Shown here one piece after another: positions 1 to 7,500 of a DNA stretch of 7,831 nucleotides; positions within the stretch are counted from its first letter, which is position 1, and each line of letters begins with the position of its first letter. The notes under the pieces were generated by a model that did not search any database, was not told where the DNA came from, and worked only from the letters and a program-made list of their open reading frames with translations. The stretch spans positions 1 through 7,831 of the forward strand of contig CAYSLJ010000237.1 of NCBI GenBank assembly GCA_964431735.1, in the 5' to 3' direction. This DNA comes from CALARM01 sp964431735 (GTDB lineage: Bacteria; Vulcanimicrobiota; SpSt-956; JAKJGF01). The position numbers and the translations under genes were made by a program.

Positions 1-147
1 AACAGGATCATATCTTTTCCGGAAGAGTCCGGACAGGGACAGGTTTTAGAAATGGATACTGACTTATCTGAAGAGATACTAAGTAATCAATCACATAATC
101 CTCGCGTCACGTGTGACGCGTCACGAATACAAAGGAGGTTCATTTAA
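1..147 (+). CDS. 3' end of an unidentified upstream gene (partial)
   Basis: Frame 1 is open from the window edge to a TAA at 145-147 (48 codons), while the other two + frames are closed by stops near 47 and 60. This supports the tail of a gene that starts outside the window. The visible peptide is acidic in its middle (EMDTDLSEEIL) and I do not recognise the family. The last ~16 residues look foreign: the segment PRVTCDAS is encoded by the GC-rich 7-bp repeat/palindrome at 103-125, so the C-terminus may have been extended by repeat insertion. The stop directly touches the ATG of the next gene, whose Shine-Dalgarno lies inside this ORF. The two genes are therefore probably co-transcribed and translationally coupled. 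It could also be a chance open frame; 48 codons is short evidence. Confidence 0.5.
   Translation, partial: NRIISFPEESGQGQVLEMDTDLSEEILSNQSHNPRVTCDASRIQRRFI
103..125. repeat. Heptamer repeat / perfect palindrome (locus A)
   Basis: Positions 103-120 form a perfect inverted repeat, CGCGTCAC-GT-GTGACGCG. Positions 113-124 form a second, overlapping 12-bp palindrome, GTGACGCGTCAC. Read on the minus strand, it is three in-phase 7-bp units: GTGACGC (124-118), GTCACAC (117-111) and GTGACGC (110-104). The same GTGACGC unit recurs at 1074-1087, so a dispersed repeat is the preferred reading. An operator for the gene at 148 is the alternative, because the centre lies about 36 nt upstream of its ATG. 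The segment is conspicuously GC-rich compared with its AT-rich surroundings. Confidence 0.7.
131..138 (+). promoter_or_regulatory. Shine-Dalgarno of the zinc-ribbon gene
   Basis: AAAGGAGG is a near-perfect anti-16S match, 9 nt before the ATG at 148. It lies inside the coding frame of the upstream partial gene. It fixes the start at 148 and implies that ribosomes of the upstream gene pass over this site. Confidence 0.85.
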
Positions 148-540
148 ATGCCCAGAGATGGATGGTTTGATCAACAGGGTGACGAAATTTATCTTTCAAA
201 ACTAAAGGGAATAAGAAAATATCTGGAAGATAACAGGATTACTCCCGATGAAGTTGCAGAACAGCATCAGAAAGTCTATGATAAGATGAAACAGTTAGAA
301 TCCAAGCTTTCAGATGATATACATGCAGAACTGACTGAAATACTGTATGAATATGAACTACTGGTAGCAATGGCTCATCTTCTGCCACCAATGGCGAAAT
401 ATGCAGTATGTAAACATTGTAGCAGTATAGTTTCTCTTGAAGCATATCGTGAAGGTGCACCAAAAGGAAGAGGAGATATTATATTCGGTGCCTTCGATCC
501 TCCGAAATGGTATTGCCCCTACTGTGGAGCACAGTTATAG
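148..540 (+). CDS. Zinc-ribbon protein, function unknown
   Basis: The product is a 130-aa soluble protein. Residues ~33-80 are predicted helical and coiled-coil-like, rich in Glu, Lys and Gln with regularly placed Leu (for example KMKQLESKL and ELTEILYEYELL). The C-terminal part is a zinc ribbon with two knuckles, CKHC (Cys88, Cys91) and CPYCG (Cys123, Cys126), separated by 31 residues. This spacing is typical of a treble-clef or rubredoxin-like zinc site. Such small helix-plus-ribbon proteins commonly bind nucleic acid or a protein partner, but no specific family is recognised here and no catalytic motif is visible. The start is supported by the strong AAAGGAGG. The gene follows the upstream partial gene with no gap and is convergent with the YkgJ-type gene. 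A perfect hairpin lies 12 nt past its stop. Zinc binding is well supported; the role is unknown. Confidence 0.85.
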   Translation: MPRDGWFDQQGDEIYLSKLKGIRKYLEDNRITPDEVAEQHQKVYDKMKQLESKLSDDIHAELTEILYEYELLVAMAHLLPPMAKYAVCKHCSSIVSLEAYREGAPKGRGDIIFGAFDPPKWYCPYCGAQL

Positions 541-552
541 GTGTTTTATATA

Positions 553-580
553 AGAATGCTCTTCCTGTGAAGAGCATTCT
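553..580. terminator. Hairpin between convergent genes (possible bidirectional terminator)
   Basis: AGAATGCTCTTC (553-564) and GAAGAGCATTCT (569-580) pair perfectly over 12 bp with a CTGT loop. It lies 12 nt after the zinc-ribbon stop, and its right arm overlaps the TAG stop (581-579) of the minus-strand YkgJ-type gene. The flanks are unusual for an intrinsic terminator. On the + strand the hairpin is followed by six A, not T, and on the minus strand by TTATATAAAAC. No proper U-tract follows it in either direction. Position argues for a terminator or an mRNA 3'-end stabiliser; the missing U-tail keeps confidence moderate. Confidence 0.5.
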
Positions 581-1103
581 AAAAAAGTCTGAATTTATTA
601 AAAAAATAACCGTTATAAAGATTGATTAAAAAATAATATCTTTCAAGAAAAGGTAGTTTATTACAAATATTCTCCACTGTCAGTAATTGAACCTCAGATT
701 TAAGATTGCAATCTTCAAAACAAATATCATCTTTTGTAGAAAAATAAGGGTAAAGTCTGCAGGACATAGGTCTTACCGGGTAGATACTGCAAGAATGATT
801 CTTATAAAAAGGGCAGACATAATAAATAAAATTTCCGTCTTTTTTCTTTTTATTAATATAGTCTTTAAAAAATTTTACTCTTTCTTCCGAGATAGAAATT
901 TCATGTAAATAACCCTCTATATAATCATATTCCAGAAGATATATACCGAGCTTTGCTTCCACTGAACAGCAGCGAAAGCATTCTTTACATGGATTTACAG
1001 AGACTTTATGAATATATCTTCTGGATTCTTCATATATTTTAGAAAGCTCTCTATAATACCAGTTTTCTGAATCGTGACGCGTGACGGGTGATATCAGTAC
1101 CAT
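579..1103 (-). CDS. YkgJ/UPF0153-type cysteine-cluster (zinc/iron-chelating) protein
   Basis: The product is a 174-aa protein with the hallmark CxxCxxCC cluster (Cys39, Cys42, Cys45, Cys46). This is followed by Cys97 in the motif VCPFY, Cys105 (HSCSIY), and the signature P-x-RP-x-x-C-R around Cys115 (YPVRPMSCRLYPYF). Additional Cys128 and Cys132 lie further on. This order matches the PF03692 family, annotated as putative zinc- or iron-chelating; the biochemical role of the family is not established. No signal peptide or membrane span is seen, so it is probably cytoplasmic. The start is the only ATG before residue 113. It has only a weak purine-rich stretch upstream, so coupling to the gene 7 nt before it is likely. 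Residues 5-11 (SPVTRHD) are encoded by the 7-bp repeat at 1074-1094. The N-terminus may thus be repeat-derived, with the conserved part beginning near residue 14. Confidence 0.88.
   Translation of the reverse strand: MVLISPVTRHDSENWYYRELSKIYEESRRYIHKVSVNPCKECFRCCSVEAKLGIYLLEYDYIEGYLHEISISEERVKFFKDYINKKKKDGNFIYYVCPFYKNHSCSIYPVRPMSCRLYPYFSTKDDICFEDCNLKSEVQLLTVENICNKLPFLERYYFLINLYNGYFFNKFRLF
1074..1094 (+). repeat. Heptamer repeat (locus B), inside the N-terminus of the YkgJ-type gene
   Basis: Three in-phase units on the + strand: GTGACGC (1074-1080), GTGACGG (1081-1087) and the decayed GTGATAT (1088-1094). The first is identical to units at 104-124, and the second differs from the GTGAAGG units at 7798-7825 by one base. 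The array lies in coding sequence and, read on the minus strand, supplies codons 4-10 of the YkgJ-type protein. Confidence 0.7.
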
Positions 1104-1121
1104 TCACTTCTTACTCTTCAT
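1101..1121 (-). repeat. Degenerate heptamers spanning a stop/start junction
   Basis: On the minus strand, 1121-1101 reads as ATGAAGA, GTAAGAA, GTGAATG, three consecutive 7-nt words each close to the GTGAAGN/GTAAAGA units at 7763-7831. The middle word contains the TAA stop of the 106-aa gene, and the last word contains the ATG of the YkgJ-type gene. Matches are imperfect and chance is possible, but the 7-nt phase and the nearby certain array (1074-1094, opposite orientation) make a common origin plausible. Confidence 0.35.
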
Positions 1122-1431
1122 GCCCTTTCGGCCTTTTAGATTTACTCTTTTTACTGCCTATAAGTTCATAATAAAGTTTTGCATTATTAACCTCTATGGC
1201 TCTGGCCATGGCACTTATTAAAAATGTTATGGTCTCCCCTGTGGCAGCACCTACAGAGGTATATATAATATTCTGGAGAGCTTCTTCCATTGTAAGTTTT
1301 TTATCTTTAGAATATAGCTCTTCCTTTATGGCTTTTTCCACACTCTCTCCTATCCTCTTAGAGAGTTCTTCATAATGTTTGTCAAGGTGGTCTTTAAAGA
1401 ATTGCTCTGCATCAATACCTATTTTTGCCAT
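1111..1431 (-). CDS. Small unknown protein, first gene of a two-gene unit with the YkgJ-type gene
   Basis: The product is a 106-aa protein that I do not recognise. Residues 8-55 are charged and amphipathic-helical, rich in Glu and Lys. Residues 54-80 are more hydrophobic (NIIYTSVGAATGETITFLIS) but contain Glu66 and many Thr/Ser/Gly, so they are more likely a buried helix than a membrane span. The tail from residue 93 is strongly basic (KKSKSKRPKG) before ending in HEE. No cysteine, metal site or catalytic motif is seen. The start is supported by AGGGGAG on the minus strand (1448-1442), 10 nt before the ATG. The YkgJ-type gene follows after 7 nt, so the two are almost certainly one operon. The upstream side faces the TPR-kinase gene across a 119-bp divergent region. 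It is real by codon pattern, spacing and RBS; its function is unknown. Confidence 0.75.
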   Translation of the reverse strand: MAKIGIDAEQFFKDHLDKHYEELSKRIGESVEKAIKEELYSKDKKLTMEEALQNIIYTSVGAATGETITFLISAMARAIEVNNAKLYYELIGSKKSKSKRPKGHEE

Positions 1432-1441
1432 TTCAAATCAA

Positions 1442-1448
1442 CTCCCCT
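1442..1448 (-). promoter_or_regulatory. Shine-Dalgarno of the 106-aa gene
   Basis: On the minus strand, AGGGGAG precedes the ATG at 1431 by 10 nt. It supports this start and shows that this genome uses Shine-Dalgarno initiation, in contrast to the divergent kinase gene. Confidence 0.65.
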
Positions 1449-1468
1449 ATGAATTTTGTAGTCTGTAA

Positions 1469-1497
1469 AATATAACTGGTAATTTCACTACTCACAT
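1469..1497 (-). promoter_or_regulatory. Weak candidate promoter for the minus-strand operon
   Basis: On the minus strand a -10-like TATATT (1474-1469) lies 17 nt downstream of ATGTGA (1497-1492), which matches the -35 consensus at only three of six bases. It would give a 5' leader of about 30 nt containing the AGGGGAG site. AT-rich sequence makes such matches common, so this is a placement guess. Confidence 0.3.
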
Positions 1498-1514
1498 ATA
1501 AAAAATTCCACAAT

Positions 1515-1543
1515 AGCACATGAAATCCTTTTTATGATATAAT
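1515..1543 (+). promoter_or_regulatory. Extended -10 promoter of the TPR-kinase gene (leaderless)
   Basis: TGATATAAT at 1535-1543 is a perfect extended -10 (TGnTATAAT). The -35 region 17 nt upstream, AGCACA (1515-1520), matches only at ACA; extended -10 promoters tolerate a poor -35. Transcription would be expected to start about 7 nt after the -10, at 1550-1551, which is the first base of the ATG. No Shine-Dalgarno fits in the 7 nt between them. Confidence 0.7.
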
Positions 1544-1550
1544 CTCAGCT

Positions 1551-4500
1551 ATGAAAGAAAAGTTTTATCCTTTAGCCGTAAAGGAAAAGAATTTTTTAGA
1601 ATATTTACTTAAACTTTTTGAAAAACCTGAAGAATACCGGCTTGGAATCAATTATATTACATCCGGTAATATAGAACAGGCTATTTCAGAATTTAAAAGT
1701 CTAAAAAAAGATTTTCCCGTATGTTTCAATCTCGGTCTTACTTACTGGTTGAATAAAGATTATGTAAAAGCATCTTCTTCATTTTATGAAGCATGTGCGA
1801 GAAGTTCAGGAAAAGATAAAACACGGGTAATATTTTTTTATTTTCAGAGTCTTTTTTATCTTTCCATATGGTATTTCAATAAAAGAGATTTTTCCCGTCT
1901 TGAAGATGTACTGGCACAGCTCTCTCTCATTTCTTTATCTTCCTGGAAATACTCACACGACGATTTTTCTCTCTATAAACTGATGAAATCTTTATTATGC
2001 CTGGTGGAAGGTATTATTTATTTAAAGAAAAATGATGTATCGAAGGGACTGAAACATTTCAGGATTTCCCTGAAATGGAATAAAAATTCACCTGTTACCT
2101 TTTATTATCTTGCTATGACTGAAGGGCAGTTGAAAAATTTCCATAAAGCTTCTTACTATACAGAGAGAGGACTCAAAATTTCTCCCGGTTCATCTTATCT
2201 AACATCTCTCAAAACACTTATTTCCCGGTACAGAAAAGAAGAAGATAAAAAAAATCCATTCCTTTCCGTAAGTGCCCCTGACCTTTTAACAATAAGGAAC
2301 TTTTCCTGGCTTCTTCTTACGGAAGGGTCACCGGGTATGGCTCTGACATATCTGGAGAAAGGTATTTCACTGTGTAATGTCTCATCATCACTATTTCTCT
2401 ATAAAGGCCTTGCCCTGGAATATGTCAATCAATTCGAGGAAGCTCTTTCTGCCTATCAGAAAGCTTTTGAATTTTCTGATACTGGTTTCTACGGAGATAT
2501 GTTACTTGGCAGAGCTTTTTACAAATATTCTCTTTATGCGAAGGCAAAGGAATTCTTTGAGAAAGCTCTGAAAAAAGAAGAAAATTCAGTATCAATACTT
2601 CTATATCTTTCGGAAATTTCCGTAAAGGAAGGTAATTATTCGGAAGCCATAACATATCTTGAAAAACTCACCGAAATTAAAGGATCTCATGTTATACCAT
2701 CACTGGTATATTTAATGAATTGCTTTTATCTTAAAGAAGAATATAGTAAAGCACTGGATATTTCATTTAAAATATTTAGAGAAGATAAAGAACAGTTCTA
2801 CAAACCTGGAATAAGATTTTTCAGATCCTTAATTTATCTGGATATGAATAAAATAGATAATGCTCTTCTGGAAGTGAATGATAGTCTGAGATATGATCAG
2901 CAGAACCCTGTAGCTTTAAGTTATAAAGGTTTTATAATGACTCTGAAGACTTCAGGACATAAATTTTTAAAAAATTTCAGAGAACCATTATCACTGTTTT
3001 CAAGGTCCCTTAAAATTGATTTTCAATGTCCTGTGGTCTATCTTCACCTGTACTGTCTCTATTATCTTACAGGAGACAGGAAAAAAAAAGACTGGGCTTT
3101 AAGTAATCTCTGCCGGATGGAAATAGAAGAAAGAGACATAAAGATATTTAAAAAATTCTTTCCTGACATGGCCGGAGACATTACTGACAGGCTTAAAATA
3201 AAAGATCCTGTAAAATACGGACTCATTTCCTCCCTTTCAGAGGAACAGTTTATAGATAATTTTACTCCCTTCAAAATGTTTGCCATCTCCTGTGAAGAAG
3301 AAATATTGTTGTTCAGCCACATATATAAAACATTACTTACCCGTACATACAGATATCCCCTGTTCCTTCTCTCAGGCACACTTTATGGCCAGAAAGAATT
3401 TTCACTCTTTCATATAAAAACGTGTATGGAATTTATGGGAGATAATCCTGTAATGATTGATATAATAAATGATTTTTATATAAAAACAAAAGACAGATCT
3501 CCTGAGGCCTTTGAAAATTACCGCCTTACATTTTCCCTTAACCCTGAGAAGGAAAACAATACAATATTCCTTGCAAAATTATTAAGGGAACAGGAAGATT
3601 TATCTGTTTCGTCTCTGCCTGTATATGAAAAATGCTGGTTCCTGAGACAGGAAGATAAAGAGAATCTTCTGGCTCTTGTTAAAACACTTCTCATACATGG
3701 AAAAACTATGGATTCCCTGTTCGATATGTGTCTTCAAATTTATCTATCAGGTAAAAATTTTGCGGAAAGAGACAGACTGCTGTCTTTTATGGCGGAGAAA
3801 TTTCTGTCTGAGAAAAACAACAGTTATATAGCTCAAAGAATTTACATAGATAGTTTAAAATCAGCCATATCAGAGCAATTAAAAGATTCTATAATGGATT
3901 TTCTAACAGACATATTTCTGGAAGAGAGAAGACTGGATGAACTGGCACTCGGCCTATATTTAAACAGATACAGTTTATATCCTGACAGTAAAGAAATCAT
4001 ACTCATCTGTACCAGTGCCCTTGTTGTAAATAAAATATCGGATGAATTTACAGGAGAGATTTACCGTAAATCCTGGGAAATAAACCGGAACGACAGAGCC
4101 AGTTTTATCATGTGGGTTTATATTAATTTTTGTGCCGGTGTTTTGCAGGAACAAAAGTATTATCTTGAAAAAGCCCTGTCTATAATCCTCTCTGACACAG
4201 ACAGGTATACAGGGCATTTCTGGCATGATATTTCCATAAAGATTATCCATTCCATTGCCCTTATATATCTATCGGAAGAAAGAACAGACAGAATAGCTCT
4301 GGAGACCTATAAAAGAGCAATAAAAATTAAACCTGAACATGAAAAATTAAAATACTACCTGCTCATGTCAGCCCTTGAAAATAAATGGCATGACATTGAA
4401 GCCATTGAAATTTACCGCTATTTCTTTAACAGAAATGATGTACTGATAAAAATAAGAGAAAAAATAGTAAATACCATGCTGGATATTTATGCTTCCACCA

Positions 4501-7500
4501 TTATTCCCTGTGCTCTGTGTGATGAATTTGCCTACGAAATCTACAGTAAAGCCTTTTCCCGTCCTGGATGGAAACCGGATGACCGCGATATAAGAATACT
4601 GTGGAATTATTTTACAAAACATCTGTCCACTCTTCCTGACATGGCAGGAGGTCTCATAAAATATCTTTCAGAGCCGGAAATAATTTCTCTTATGGAAGGT
4701 AAAGAATTTATTCCATTCAGAAAAGGGTTCGTTTATTTATTTATGGGCCATACAGACGAGTCTATTATGTATCTGGAAAAAGACATAAATAAAAAAACAT
4801 CTCCTCTTATTCTCTACTGTCTTGCGAAGCTTAATCTTGAAATAGGCCATGATGGACATAAATTTATAGAATTAATAAAAGTTGAAGACATTCCTGATGT
4901 ATCTACCTCTCTGGCAGTGGGAAGATTCTATTTAGCAATGGGAAATAAAGAGAAAGGAACAGACCTGTACAGAAATGCTTTAAAGAAATTTCCAGATAAA
5001 AAGAAAGAATTTTTAAGGGAACTTGGCCTCCTCTATATGGAAACATCGCCTGAAGCAGCTGAAGAATATTTTAAGGAATTAATTTCCATGTCTCCCTGTG
5101 AAGAAGAAGCACTGGTGACTCTCGGAAATCTTGCTATATCCAGGAAATCTTACGAAGAAGCATATAACTATTTTCTGTCCCTTCAAAAGGTTTATCCGGA
5201 AAACAGCAAAGCACTGGAAGGACTTGCCGTGGTTTACTATTATACAGGAAAAGAAAGTGATTCTCTGGAACTTTTATCACTCATACATAATAAAAAGGTA
5301 AAACTTTCACCGGAAGGAGCTTTTATATTTGCACAGTGCCTGAAAAGAAAAGGTGATTATATAAAAGCTCTTGAATGTTATTCACAGGCCATAAATGAAG
5401 GATACCAGAACCCGGGGGTATATTTAGAAAGAGCTTTTATCCTGAAATCTCTTGGAAGACTTAAAGCATCTGCCTATGATTTCGGAGTATTTCTAAAAAA
5501 TCACAGTGACCAGGACGAAGATAAAATAGAAGTCTTAATCAATATGGCAGAAATTGCCAGAGAACTGGGAGAATTTTCGTCTGCTCTCATGAATTTGAAA
5601 AAAGCTTTCAAAATTTCTATAAAGACCTGTTCGGGAAGAAAAAATTATATTCTGGAAGAATTAACATCACTGTGTCTTAAATTAAAACATTTTTCACCGT
5701 CAGAACTTTATATACTCAATAAGTATTTAAAAATTCATCATGAAGAATCTGACATAATACATTACAGATCAGACATACTATACAATCTTGCCATTAAAGA
5801 AGAAGAAAAAGGCAATAGAGAGGGAGCCGAAAAAATTTATAAAAAAATCATAGCATATGATAACCATATAGAATCCTTTGTAAGGCTCGGTTATATTTCA
5901 TATGAAAGAGGAGATATGATTTCATCTGTAACATGGTGGGAGAAAGCAGAAAATAACGGATCTCAGGATATGGACATATGCAGAAAACTCCATACATATT
6001 ATCTCAATGAACACATTACAGATAAAGCTATAAAATACCTTTATAAACCTGTGAAGGCGGAATGGAAAAGAGACGAACTTATTATCCTTGCAGATCTTTT
6101 AATAAAAAAAAGTTCTTACAATGAAGCAATAAAGCTTCTGGAAGAGGCTCTTATGAAAGGAATCATAGAAGATAACATTTATTATCTTCTGGGAAAATCC
6201 TATATGGAACTTCTTCCTGCTCATGACGGACATTTCAGTAAGGCCCTACAGTATTTAAAAAACATAAAAGAAGAAACTTACGATACTGTTTCACTGACAG
6301 GGCAGGTTTATATAAAATCGGGAAATACTGACATGGCTGAACAGTTTTTCAATAAACTCCCTGATAATTCACCTGAAAGATATTACAACCTGGGTATTTT
6401 ATACACCCATAAAGGAAAACTTAAAGACAGCCAGGACTGTTTCGAACTTGCCATAGAAATTTCACCCGGTTATAAAGACCTGAAAGCAAAACTTGCTATG
6501 ATATATATTGAACGGAAAAGCTTCAATCCGGCTCATATTAATTTTTTGGAAAACATTCTAAAAGAACGGAATGACTGGCCTGCAGAAAAACTGAAAACTG
6601 TTATGGAACATCTTCACAGTCACTACACAGCTCACAATGAATGGAAAAAAGGAATAAATCTCCTTGAGCCTATGCTGAAAATGCCTGATTTAAAAACAGA
6701 TGAAAGATTATGGGCCTGGCTGGCTCTGGATTTTATACATCTGAATAACATGGAAAGAGCTTCAGAAATTTTAAATAAGTTCTCTCTAAAAAATAACGAA
6801 AAAGAAGGAGAAATACTCAAAATTCACAGAATATTTGCGGAAAAGCTTATCTCTGACAGTGATTATGGCAGTGCCAGAACGATCTATGAAAAAATATATA
6901 AATGTGATCCTGAGTATTCTGTTGCAGGAAAAATGCTTGAAATGCTTTCTAAAGAAAGGGTAGGACGATTTGCTCTGATAGAGCCTGCAGGTAAAGGTGC
7001 AAATGCTTCCGTATGGAAAGCTTTTGACCTTATATCCCTGAGGACTGTAGCTCTGAAGATATTACATTCGGAACACAGATTAAATGAAGAAATTAAGAAA
7101 GAAATAAACAGGGAATATAATTTACTCCTTGATTTAAACCTTCCTTCAGTAGTCAGTGTAATACCTGAAAGCTACGGCGAATATTATTTTGCCATGGAGT
7201 ATCTGGACGGTTCTCTTACAAAAATACTTAAAGAAAATCCCGGAGGACTGGATATGCCGGACATAATGGATATAGCATCTCAGGTGGCAGAGATATTATC
7301 CCTTCTGCATCAGAATAATATTATCTACCAGGATCTTGCTCCTGACAATATTATGTTTGACCGTAAATCTATAAAACTCTGCGATTTCGGAGGAGCCAAA
7401 AAACTCGATGCCGTCGGCAAAACAGAATTCGGAGGAACTGTAGCCCATCTTGCCTGGGCATCGCCGGAACAGTGTATTTCTATTTCAGGTGGTACAGCCT

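Noticed and set aside
687..908. Plus-strand open frame of 73 codons inside the YkgJ-type gene
   Set aside because: The minus strand encodes the full CxxCxxCC family signature here; the + frame shows no family features or ribosome site.
1319..1349. Basic tail and hydrophobic patch of the 106-aa protein considered as toxin/antitoxin or DNA-binding signs
   Set aside because: No known toxin, antitoxin or helix-turn-helix pattern is seen, and the partner gene is a YkgJ-type protein rather than a toxin-antitoxin component.
1482..1495. Two further heptamer-like words (GTGAGTA, GTGAAAT on the minus strand) in the divergent intergenic region
   Set aside because: Only the GTGA core matches and there are just two words; in this base composition chance is a sufficient explanation.
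1806..1862. Aromatic hydrophobic stretch (residues ~87-103, FFYFQSLFYLSIWYF) as a membrane anchor
   Set aside because: It fits the first helix of a TPR-type hairpin, is flanked by repeat units on both sides, and is the only such stretch; no signal peptide precedes it.
3062..3379. Antisense open frame of about 105 codons within the kinase gene, with similar ones elsewhere in it
   Set aside because: It lies opposite a well-supported TPR-coding region, has no recognisable motif or Shine-Dalgarno, and open antisense frames are expected in such a long AT-rich gene.
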